Source: JAKZVK01 sp965248255 (GTDB taxonomy: Bacteria > Acidobacteriota > Terriglobia > Bryobacterales > UBA6623). From it: DNA of 64,000 nucleotides. This document shows, in pieces, positions 51,983 to 59,926 of the stretch. Made by a program: the position numbers and the translations under genes. Position 1 is the first letter of the stretch. Each line of letters opens with the position of its first letter. Below the pieces are notes generated by a model that worked only from the letters and a program-made list of their open reading frames with translations, searched no databases and was not told the origin of the DNA. The DNA lies in contig CBDFIW010000003.1 in NCBI GenBank assembly GCA_965248255.1, forward strand, positions 1-64,000, given 5' to 3'.

Positions 51983-54607
51983 TCAGTCTACAAACAGGAA
52001 CTCATTCAGATTAAACACCGCCAGGCACAGTTCCGTCAACGCGCCGGCTCGCGCCGGGCCGATGCCCGCTAGGGCGCTCGGAACGTCCTTGGGACTCTCT
52101 TTCCAGCCGCCTTCTCGAGATGTGGCGTCCAGCATCTCGAGGGCCTCCCTTTTCTCGGTCGCGGAGGGGGCTCGGGCCAGGCCGATCTGCCATGCTTGCT
52201 CGACCCAAGCGGCAGGATTGTCACCGCTCTCGCTGACCAAGCGCGCGGCAAACTCCATGGCTTGCTGGAACGCGGTCGGGTTGTTGAGCAGCCATAGCGA
52301 TTGCGGGGCCACAGTCGTGACATCGCGTCCGGGGCTGCTCACTGCCGGGTCCGGCGTATCAAACTTGTCAAACATCGGGAAGAGGAAAGTCCGCCGGGTG
52401 AGAATGTACACGCCTCGCCGCGTGTGTTCAGAAGGGTCGGCCGCAACGGTCCACCACCACTTGTTGCGTAGTGGCGACAACTCAGCCTCCGACAGCGGTG
52501 GAACGACAGGCCGTCCACCCATTTTCAGGTTCAGCGTTCCCGCGACGGCGTGAATCGCGTCCCAAACGGCTTCGGCCTCCAAGCGGCGGCGGTTGGCGCG
52601 CCACAGGTAGCGGTTGTCTTTGTCGATCGCGAGGTTTTCCGCGTCGGAGAAGCGGCTGGACATCTGGTAAACGTACGAGGTCATGATCAGCCGGTGCATC
52701 GATTTCAGGCTCCAGCCACCCGCGATGAATTCGGTTGCCAGCCAGTCGATCAGTGCCGGGTGCGTGGGCGGTTGCCCTTGCCTGCCGAAGTCATTCGAGC
52801 TGTCGACGATCCCGCGTCCGAAATGCCACTGCCAGATGCGGTTGACCATCACGCGGCTGGTCAGCGGATGGTCGGGGCGGGTGAGCCAGAGCGCGAGTTT
52901 CCTTCGGTATCGCGGTCCGTTGGGGTCCGGGGTTTCGAACTCATCGCCATCGCTGAAGGCAGCGGGCAGGTCTGGGCCCACCTTGGCCTTGTTGCTACCC
53001 AGGTCCCCTCGATCGAGGACATGGGTCTCGGGGATGATCTCCGGCATGACCGGCCCGAGAACCATGGCTGACGGTACGTCGAACAGGCCGTCATAGCGGA
53101 CCTGGTGTGAGCCGTCGTGTCGTGGAACGGCGATGACGGCCTCGGCGATCGCGTGTAACAGGTTTTCCTTCTCGGACTCTTCTTCAGGTGTGAGATGCTC
53201 CTCGGGCTTGATCGCCTTGACGGCCTCGGCGAGGGGCTCGGCCAGCTTCTTTTGCTCGTCCGATCTCTCTTCCTCGGGGGTCTCGAAGGCCTCCACGACC
53301 GTCGGCTCGAACTCGGCCTTCTTTTGATCGATCAGCCGCTGCTTGACGCGGTCGAGGAAGAGGTCGTAGGCGTTCCGGCTCTCATCGAGCGCAATGTATC
53401 GCGGGTAGGCTTCGTTTCGATGAAACTCGGTCATCTTAGTGACGACCGAAAGCCGCACCGGTTGGCTCGCCGCAAACAGCGCCTGCATCCGGAAATAGTC
53501 TTCCTGCGTGATCGGGTCGAACTTGTGATCGTGACAACGCGCACAGCCAAGCGTGAGTCCTAGAAACGCCGCTCCGGTCGTATCCACCCAATCGGTATGC
53601 CGCTCGTAAAGCAGTTGCGGCGTTGCCAGGAACGATTCGCCGATGGCGGTTCCAAAGGTGTAGAGGCCGGTACCGATGCGCGCCTCTAGGTGCTCCACCT
53701 TCTCCGGGCGGATGGCATAGCTGCTGTCGTAGAGGTCGAGGTTGTCGGGCCAAAGCTCGTCGGCGGCGATTTGCTCCTGGACGAAGCGGTCGTAGGGCTT
53801 GTCTTCGTTGAAAGACTTGATGACGTAATCTCGATAGCGCCAGGCGTTGGGGTAAGGCTCATCGGTCTCAAACCCCGCTGTATCGGCATAGCGCACCACG
53901 TCGAGCCAGTGCCGCCCCCATCGCTCTCCGTACTGCTCCGAATCGAGAAGCCGATCGACCAGTTTTTCGTAGGCGTCGGGCGATTTGTCGTTGACGAACC
54001 GGTCGGTGTCCTCAGGGCTGGGAGGGAGGCCGATCAGGTTGAAGTAGGCGCGCCGGACCAGCGCCTCTTTGCGGACCGCGGGAGCGAACTCGAGACCCTT
54101 CTGCTCCCACTTCGCGAACACGAAGGAGTCGATGGGATTGTTGACGAGTTCCTCGCGCTTGACGTCTGGAATCGCGGCGCGGACGGGCCTCCGGAAGGAC
54201 CACCATTCCTCATCCTCGCCGGCATTGCCCGCGGCTTCTTGGGCTGGGTAGGGAGATCCCCCATTGATCCAGAGTCTGAGAGTGTCCAGTTCCAGCTTGG
54301 ACAGCGGCTCTGCGCGGCCCGGCGGCATCTTCAGATCCCCAAGATGCGCCGCGGCACGATACAGCAGGCTCGACTCCGCGTCGCCGGCCACAGCCGCCGG
54401 TCCGCGGCTGCCACCCCGCAGCAGGCTTTCGCGCCCGCTCAGGTCGAGCCCGGAAGTCTTCGCGGAACCGTGGCAAGAAAGACAGTGCTCAGCCAGGATC
54501 GTGTGCGCTTTACCGGCGATGCCGGAACCAGACTGCGCGCAAAGCTCCGCTCCTCCGGCTGAAAGCCCGACGAGCGTCACGACCCTGACAAACTCGACTC
54601 TCAGCAT
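51983..54607 (-). CDS. DUF1549/DUF1553 protein with planctomycete cytochrome C domain
   Basis: About 874 residues. After a signal peptide a haem-type CLSCH lies in LAEHCLSCHGSAKTSGLDLS, with KMPPGRAEPL. DUF1549 follows (PIDSFVFAKWEQKGLEFAP, YGERWGRHWLDVVRYADTAG) and contains CARCHDHKFDPI, a second CxxCH. The C-terminal DUF1553 part includes HPLTSRVMVNRIWQWHFGRG and NDFGRQGQPPTHPALIDWLA. Such proteins are periplasmic and paired with DUF1501 partners, as here. ATG 54607 is preferred over the GTG one codon upstream. The reaction is unknown; carbohydrate or sulfated-polymer breakdown has been suggested for planctomycete loci. Confidence 0.93.
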   Translation of the reverse strand: MLRVEFVRVVTLVGLSAGGAELCAQSGSGIAGKAHTILAEHCLSCHGSAKTSGLDLSGRESLLRGGSRGPAAVAGDAESSLLYRAAAHLGDLKMPPGRAEPLSKLELDTLRLWINGGSPYPAQEAAGNAGEDEEWWSFRRPVRAAIPDVKREELVNNPIDSFVFAKWEQKGLEFAPAVRKEALVRRAYFNLIGLPPSPEDTDRFVNDKSPDAYEKLVDRLLDSEQYGERWGRHWLDVVRYADTAGFETDEPYPNAWRYRDYVIKSFNEDKPYDRFVQEQIAADELWPDNLDLYDSSYAIRPEKVEHLEARIGTGLYTFGTAIGESFLATPQLLYERHTDWVDTTGAAFLGLTLGCARCHDHKFDPITQEDYFRMQALFAASQPVRLSVVTKMTEFHRNEAYPRYIALDESRNAYDLFLDRVKQRLIDQKKAEFEPTVVEAFETPEEERSDEQKKLAEPLAEAVKAIKPEEHLTPEEESEKENLLHAIAEAVIAVPRHDGSHQVRYDGLFDVPSAMVLGPVMPEIIPETHVLDRGDLGSNKAKVGPDLPAAFSDGDEFETPDPNGPRYRRKLALWLTRPDHPLTSRVMVNRIWQWHFGRGIVDSSNDFGRQGQPPTHPALIDWLATEFIAGGWSLKSMHRLIMTSYVYQMSSRFSDAENLAIDKDNRYLWRANRRRLEAEAVWDAIHAVAGTLNLKMGGRPVVPPLSEAELSPLRNKWWWTVAADPSEHTRRGVYILTRRTFLFPMFDKFDTPDPAVSSPGRDVTTVAPQSLWLLNNPTAFQQAMEFAARLVSESGDNPAAWVEQAWQIGLARAPSATEKREALEMLDATSREGGWKESPKDVPSALAGIGPARAGALTELCLAVFNLNEFLFVD

Positions 54608-54639
54608 CACCCGTTCCCTGAATAAACGTTAGCATTTCG

Positions 54640-56120
54640 TGGCGTCAGAGAGATGGGATTGCGAACGGATGTGTTCCGCGATCCGTTATGGAGAGGGGCA
54701 TCTGCCAATCGCGGGCGTCCGGGGCACGGCATCGCGAACGACGCAAGGCACCGGCCTCACCACACATTGCTGCGGCGGCCTCGTGGCTTTTCCTACGCCC
54801 CTTGTATGTTGATAAGCAAGGGAGGAGGCGGGTCGCGGATGCGACCCGCCGTGCATCGGAAGATCGTACGCCCCTGGGTGCCTCAGACACCGTCCTGAAG
54901 CCGGATCTCCGACGTACCCTCCCGGATCGAACCCCGAACAGTCGCTAGGGCCGGTCTGTGACCGAGCCCGCATAAACAAGGATGGGAGGTCCGAATCGTG
55001 TCGCAATCGAATTCTATCGCAGTCTATCTCGGCGTGGACGTTTCCAAACAGTCTCTCGATGTCTGCGCCCTATCGGCCGAAGGCAGGTTGTTGTGGAGGC
55101 GGCGAATACCACGCACGGCAGCCGCCGTGGGCGCCCTGGCGGCACGGCTGGAAGGTCCTGCGCTGGCCGTGTTGGAAGCCACCGGCGGACTCGAGGCGCT
55201 CCCGGCCCGGGCCCTGGAGGAGGCGGGCGTGGGCGTGAAGGTTGAGAATCCGGCCAAGGTCCGACACTTCGCCCTCAGTTGCGGATGGCTGGAGAAGAGC
55301 GATCGGCTCGACGCACGCATGCTGGCCGAGTTTGCTCGCGAACGCAAGCCGGCGGCGCGCTCACGTCCGGATCCATTGATCGAGAGCTTGGCTCAGTTGG
55401 CCAGGCGACGCCAACAGCTGGTGCGGTTGCGAGCGGTCGAGCGCACCCGCCTGCGCGGCGAAACGCTAGCGTTTAATCGCGGCAGCCTCGGCGCAGTGAT
55501 CGCGACCTTGAGCGAGCGCATCGAGGAATGTGAGCAAGAGATCCGCCGTTGCGTACACAGCTCAGAGGCGTTGACACAGCGGGCTCGGTTGCTCGCCAGC
55601 GCGCCGGGTGTGGGCGAGCTGACGGCGTATCAGTTGTTGGCCTGGCTGCCGGAGTTGGGAAGCTTCAATCGCGGAGCGATCGCCAAGCTGGCCGGGCTGG
55701 CGCCGCTGGTCAAGCAGAGCGGGCGCTGGCGCGGGCGAGCGATGACACTGGGCGGACGCTCCCACGTACGCTCGGCGCTCTATCTGGCGTCGCTCAGCGC
55801 GGCGCGTTGGAATCCATATTTTCGCGACTTCTATCAGTGGCTGCTGGGACGCGGCAAAGCCAAGAAGGTGGCGTTGATCGCGGTCGCTCACAAGTTGCTC
55901 AGCCTGTTGAATCAGATGGTGCATCAGCTGCGCACGTTCGATCCCGCGTTGCTAGTCGATGGCTGCAGGGAAGGGGGTTTCACGCCGGAGCCGTCCGTCG
56001 CTCACCCCCGGCGCGACGGCGGCCCGGCGGGACAACCCCTTCCCGCTGGTGAGTCCCGAGCCCTTTGTTCTTGACTCTCGCTCTTGACTTTCAACACAGT
56101 CGCTTCAGGGCTTCCTGCCG
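54640..56120 (+). mobile_element. IS110-family insertion sequence (approximate ends)
   Basis: Ends are not defined because IS110 elements lack terminal inverted repeats. About 340 non-coding bases (54650–54997) precede the transposase, the side where IS110-group elements encode their bridge RNA; hairpin-forming sequence (CGGGTCGCGGATGCGACCCG at 54830–54850) is visible there. Downstream the element reaches at most to the IS3 end at 56131. Confidence 0.7.
54998..56074 (+). CDS. IS110-family transposase (DEDD recombinase)
   Basis: A 358-residue recombinase starting at a GTG preceded by GATGGGAGGT. The RuvC-like DEDD domain shows LGVDVSKQSLDV (Asp), LAVLEATGG (Glu) and KSDRLDARMLAEF (Asp…Asp). 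The C-terminal Tnp_20 domain carries LASAPGVGELTAYQLLAWLP, KLAGLAPLVKQSGRWRG and GGRSHVRSALYLA, whose Ser is the nucleophile. Family members use a bridge RNA from the element to choose target and donor DNA. The last 30 residues after MVHQLRTFDP are atypical and could be flanking sequence. The frame is intact. Confidence 0.95.
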   Translation: MSQSNSIAVYLGVDVSKQSLDVCALSAEGRLLWRRRIPRTAAAVGALAARLEGPALAVLEATGGLEALPARALEEAGVGVKVENPAKVRHFALSCGWLEKSDRLDARMLAEFARERKPAARSRPDPLIESLAQLARRRQQLVRLRAVERTRLRGETLAFNRGSLGAVIATLSERIEECEQEIRRCVHSSEALTQRARLLASAPGVGELTAYQLLAWLPELGSFNRGAIAKLAGLAPLVKQSGRWRGRAMTLGGRSHVRSALYLASLSAARWNPYFRDFYQWLLGRGKAKKVALIAVAHKLLSLLNQMVHQLRTFDPALLVDGCREGGFTPEPSVAHPRRDGGPAGQPLPAGESRALCS

Positions 56121-56380
56121 AAGGGTAGCGTGGACCCCAAGGCTGAGACAAGCAGTTAACCCCGCTTTTGCCATTCGCTGAAAAATCGTTGTCTTGCCAG
56201 CCGGCTGGGTGCACAATGGCCCTAGCTGGTGAAGCGGAGGCCGGCTCTGCTGGAGAGCAACCGGCCAAGGAATAGCCAGCCGGAGACTCATCGAAACGAT
56301 GAGACAGGGGGCGGCCACCTCGCCGCTCCCTGCTTCTGTCCCCCCATCGGATCGATAGATCTCCCGATGCCTCAAAAAAC

Positions 56381-57238
56381 TCATGCCCCCACCTCCACCG
56401 CACCCGCCCCGCGGCGCAGCTGCCGCTCGAATTCCGCCGGCGGCCGATACCCCAACGCCGAGTGCAGCCGTCGCTGATTGTAGGTCCGCTCCAGGAAGTC
56501 ACCGATCCGTGCCTGCGCGTCGGCCAGGTCGCGATACTCGCTGCGATCCACTTCCTCGCCCTTGAGCGTTCGGAAAAAGCTCTCACGGCGCGCGTTGTCG
56601 TAGGGGTTCCCCTTCCGACTCATGCTGATCCGAATCTGATGCTGGGTGAGCAACTGCGTATAGGCCTGGCTAGCATACTGCACGCCGCGGTCGGAATGAT
56701 GCACCAGCCCTGGCCGCACCCGCCGCTTCGCCAGCGCCATCTGCAGCGCCGCCAGCGGCAGCGTGTGATCCAGGCCCGTTCCCAGCTGCCAACCGATCAC
56801 CCGCCGCGAATAAGCGTCCAGCAACACCGCCAGATAGAGGAACTCCTCGTTGAACCGGATGTAGGTGAGGTCTCCCACCCACAGCTGATTCACCCCGTCC
56901 AGAGCCAGCGTCGGCGCCAGGTTCGGGTACACCGCCAGCCCGTGTTGCGCATCGCTCGTCACCACAAACTTGCGTTTGAGCCGGCACAACAAGTTCTGTT
57001 CCCGCATCTGGCGCTGGACCCGCTTGCGGCTCACTCGCCAACCTTGTCGCCCGAGCTCTTGGCGGATGCGCCGGCTGCCATAGCTGGGCCATTGCAGCGC
57101 CAGCTTGCGGATCTGGCGACGCAGTGGGGGCTCTGGCTCGGCGGGCTGCGACGCACTCGGTCGGCGGTAAAAACCGGCCCGGCTCAGCCGCGCTAGTTCG
57201 CACATCCTCTGCACCGTCAGCTTCGTCGCCCCGCTCAC
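56381..57238 (-). CDS. IS3-family transposase OrfB (DDE integrase)
   Basis: A 285-residue integrase-type transposase. SRAGFYRR and PSYGSRRIRQELGRQGWRVS belong to the HTH_21 region. The catalytic core has LWVGDLTYIRF (Asp), LVHHSDRGVQYAS (Asp) and DNARRESFFRTLKGEEV (Glu), then YNQRRLHSALGYRPPAEFE. It can start at the GTG that overlaps the OrfA stop (GTGA). Its frame is open further upstream to a slippery T_TTT_TTA in OrfA (57331–57325), so an OrfAB fusion by −1 frameshift is likely the active transposase. Confidence 0.95.
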   Translation of the reverse strand: MSGATKLTVQRMCELARLSRAGFYRRPSASQPAEPEPPLRRQIRKLALQWPSYGSRRIRQELGRQGWRVSRKRVQRQMREQNLLCRLKRKFVVTSDAQHGLAVYPNLAPTLALDGVNQLWVGDLTYIRFNEEFLYLAVLLDAYSRRVIGWQLGTGLDHTLPLAALQMALAKRRVRPGLVHHSDRGVQYASQAYTQLLTQHQIRISMSRKGNPYDNARRESFFRTLKGEEVDRSEYRDLADAQARIGDFLERTYNQRRLHSALGYRPPAEFERQLRRGAGAVEVGA

Positions 57239-57579
57239 TTCCTTCTCGATCTGTTCGTAGACGTTGCGCCGCCAGGCAGAGCCCGCAGCAGGCGCTGTTC
57301 CTCGACACGCTGCCAGGCTCGCTTTAAAAAATCGATCTCCATGGCCTGCTGGCCGATCTTGCGTTCCAACTCGGCCTCGCGGCCGGGCGGGGGACGCTTT
57401 TGGCCCTGGCCGGAGAAGGCGCGCTCACCCTGCGTGCTCAACTCCCGCCGCCAACGGCGCACATCACTGGGATCCATCTCCAGTGCCCGGGCCACTTCGT
57501 TGACCGACTCCCCCGCCTCGATGCGCCGCAGCGCCGTCAACTTGAACTCCCTGCTGAACTTCCTACGAGACTTCTTCAT
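57235..57579 (-). CDS. IS3-family OrfA (helix-turn-helix protein)
   Basis: About 114 residues from ATG 57579 with GGAG upstream. KKSRRKFSREFKLTALRRIE, then AGESVNEVARALEMDPSDVR and RWRREL, is the HTH_Tnp_1 DNA-binding domain; ELERKIGQQAMEIDFLKRAW is the leucine-zipper-like end. It binds the element ends. Its GATTTTTTAAAG (minus strand, about 57333–57322) contains a T_TTT_TTA slippery heptamer; after a −1 slip the frame leads through NVYEQIEKEVSGATK into OrfB. Confidence 0.93.
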   Translation of the reverse strand: MKKSRRKFSREFKLTALRRIEAGESVNEVARALEMDPSDVRRWRRELSTQGERAFSGQGQKRPPPGREAELERKIGQQAMEIDFLKRAWQRVEEQRLLRALPGGATSTNRSRRK

Positions 57580-57642
57580 GACTCCAGTTTCTCCTTTCGC
57601 TGTACGAAAGGGGTTAACTGGCTGTCTCAAATCCTGGGTCCA

Positions 57643-57985
57643 TTCCAGGGATCAGTACCCACGGTTCCGCCTTGCGGCTCCACCGTGGGCTATTATCCTT
57701 CCGTCCGCTTCGCGGACTCGGGTCCGGTGTGGTTGGTTGAGCTAGGCCAAAGTGAGGCTTTTCGTCAAGGCCGCCCGACGCCTTGGGGCATGCCGCTCCC
57801 ACACTGGCAAAACGAAACGCGTGTGTATCTGCGAAATGCACTGCCTAGCGGTGGGCTTTCCAGGTTGCTTTGCTGTACTCGCACAAGCGACGAACCGTGG
57901 ATACGGTATACACTCAGTCTTCCTGCCCTTACCTGATGCGCGGACTCGGCCTTAAACTTCTGCGATCGCAACCGCGCAACGCCTC
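57643..57985. other. Gene-free stretch with two hairpins
   Basis: Between the IS3 end and the second symporter. CCCACGGT (57658–57665) pairs with ACCGTGGG (57682–57689), enclosing CCGC…GCGG; TCCGC/GCGGA follows at about 57706–57718. Neither is followed by a T-run. I see no gene; short frames have no family-like sequence. Confidence 0.5.
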
Positions 57986-59752
57986 ATGAGTTGGCTCGAC
58001 TGGTTTGTGGTGCTGGCGTTCAACGGCCCGATCATCATCTACGGGCTTTTTCAGAGCCGCGAGACCAAGTCGAGCGCCGACTGGTTTCTTGCCGGCCGCA
58101 GTCTTCCTTGGTGGATCGTCGGCCTCTCTCTATACGCGACGGCGATCGACTCCAGCGATCTCGTCGCCGACGCCGGGGGAACGTACGTCCTCGGCTTCAG
58201 TTATTTCGTGACGAACTGGTTCGGCATCATCGCCGGATGGGTCATCTCCGCGCATTTCATTGCGTTGCCGATGTACCGGGCCGGGATGTACACCAACGCC
58301 GAGTATCTGGAGGCCCGGTTCGGGCCGGCCGCGCGTGTCCTGAGCGCTTTCGTGCAGGTACAGTACCGAACCCTCGTCCTCGGCATCATGGTCACCACGA
58401 TCTATCTCGTGCTGGCGATTGTCGCGGGCTGGGGGAGCGGCGCGTGGTGGACGGTCGGGGCGATCGCGCTGCTGGCCTCCGTCTACACCGCTCTCGGCGG
58501 GCTCAAATCGGTGGCGCTGACCGACGCCTTGCAGACGATCGTGATGATCCTCGCCTCGATCAGTCTGTTCTCGGTCACTTGGAACACGGTCGGCGGGTGG
58601 GACGGCCTGGAGGCGAAGCTCGCTGCCCACGACCCGGCCCTGGCCGAACAGATGCTCCACGTTGGCCATGACACGACCGACAGCCGCGCGGTCGGAGGCA
58701 AGTCCGCCACGGAGATCGAGAACCTTCTGCGCCTCGGCGGTAGGATCGACCAGAGCGGCGATGAGACCGAGCAACGCATCGTCAGAAAAACCTCGGCCTG
58801 GGTCGTCTCCGCCGCCTTTTTCATCATTGGGCTGGGCTACTCGATCGTGAACCACACGCAGTCGATGCGCCTGTTCGGCTCGCGCAGTGAGTGGGACTTG
58901 AAGATGTCGGTCGTCGTATCGAGCGGCCTTCTGCTCGTGACGACCTTCACGAATCTGATGGTGGGCGTGATGGGCCGGGCACTGTACCCCGATCCGAGCA
59001 TGATGCCGCTGGAGGCCACGCTGCAGGTTCGGGACTCGATTTACCCGTTGTTGGTGCGGGACCTGACCTCGGTTGGGCTCAAGGGGCTCATCGTGGCCGG
59101 CGTGGTCGCGGCGATCTTCTCGACTTTCGACTCAATCGGCTCCTCGCTCTCTTCGCTGCTGGTGCGCGACGTGTACGCGCGTTTCCTCGTCGTCGACCGT
59201 GACGACCGGCACTACTTGCGCGTCGGCCAGTGGCTCACGCCGGTGATGATCTTCGGCTCTTTCGGTTACGTGCCCTTTCTGCTGCAGGAGAGGGGGATGC
59301 TGCTGTTCTATGTCGACGTCGTCGGAGCATTTGTCGTGCCTTTGCTGACCATCTACCTGATGGGCGTCTTTACGCGCGTGCACCGGCGCAGCGGCGCTGT
59401 CGGCCTGGCGGTCGGCGTCGGCTACGGGACCTTGCGTTTGCTGGCGCCGGTCATCGCCGAGAAGCTGGGTATCGCCATTCTGCCGCCACTGCTGGTGGAG
59501 GCCTATGCAAGCTACATTTTCGGTGCTGTGTTCACCGGCGGATCGATGCTTCTCATGTCGCTGGCGGTCGGCTGGGAGTCGCCGGGTAAGCTTCTGCACG
59601 TGGAAGCCACGGGCTGGCTGCGGTCTTCGCAGCTTCAGGTGACACAGATCGAACCCGGCCAGCAGCCCGCCCGCAGCGATGCGTGGCCGATCTCTCTCGG
59701 GCTGGCGGCGGTCGCGATCGGCGTAGTGCTTTGCTTCGTCGTGTTCTGGTAG
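57986..59752 (+). CDS. Sodium:solute symporter (SSS family), second copy
   Basis: A 588-residue transporter with about 13–14 hydrophobic helices. Family blocks: FLAGRSLPWWIVGLSLYATA, DLVADAGGTYVLGFSYFVTN, YLEARFGPAARVLSAFVQVQ, YTALGGLKSVALTDALQTIV, and SIVNHTQSMRLFGSRSEWDL. The sodium-site helix is AAIFSTFDSIGSSLSSL. It is longer than the first symporter and only distantly similar, so it probably carries another substrate. Upstream is a gene-free stretch after IS3; downstream, 174 bases on, is a CocE/NonD hydrolase in the same direction. The ATG follows no strong ribosome-binding site. Confidence 0.92.
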   Translation: MSWLDWFVVLAFNGPIIIYGLFQSRETKSSADWFLAGRSLPWWIVGLSLYATAIDSSDLVADAGGTYVLGFSYFVTNWFGIIAGWVISAHFIALPMYRAGMYTNAEYLEARFGPAARVLSAFVQVQYRTLVLGIMVTTIYLVLAIVAGWGSGAWWTVGAIALLASVYTALGGLKSVALTDALQTIVMILASISLFSVTWNTVGGWDGLEAKLAAHDPALAEQMLHVGHDTTDSRAVGGKSATEIENLLRLGGRIDQSGDETEQRIVRKTSAWVVSAAFFIIGLGYSIVNHTQSMRLFGSRSEWDLKMSVVVSSGLLLVTTFTNLMVGVMGRALYPDPSMMPLEATLQVRDSIYPLLVRDLTSVGLKGLIVAGVVAAIFSTFDSIGSSLSSLLVRDVYARFLVVDRDDRHYLRVGQWLTPVMIFGSFGYVPFLLQERGMLLFYVDVVGAFVVPLLTIYLMGVFTRVHRRSGAVGLAVGVGYGTLRLLAPVIAEKLGIAILPPLLVEAYASYIFGAVFTGGSMLLMSLAVGWESPGKLLHVEATGWLRSSQLQVTQIEPGQQPARSDAWPISLGLAAVAIGVVLCFVVFW

Positions 59753-59926
59753 CGCCGGATCTGCAAGAAGGTCCGCTTGAAGCTTCCCAAGGCGATCACC
59801 CTCCCCCGTGGGCGGGCCCCCTTTGAGCGGGCAAGCCGCGGTACAATTCATCAGGCAGAAACGGAGCGGGGCGTAGCGGCCGACACAAGAGAACGGACGG
59901 GGCCCCGAACCTGGAAGGAGCATTCC

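Larger units (their letters stand above)
56131..57642 (-). mobile_element. IS3-family insertion sequence (about 1512 bp)
   Basis: The left end TGGACCCCAAGGCTGAGACA runs on to AGCAGTTAACCCC. The inverted right end reads TGGACCCAGGATTTGAGACA, then GCCAGTTAACCCC. These match with few differences and begin with TG as in IS3 elements. No clear target duplication is seen. Two overlapping genes on the minus strand encode OrfA and OrfB. Confidence 0.88.

Noticed and set aside
57658..57720. Hairpins after the IS3 element considered as an attC site or terminator
   Set aside because: No integron-type core sites and no T-run; no integrase nearby.
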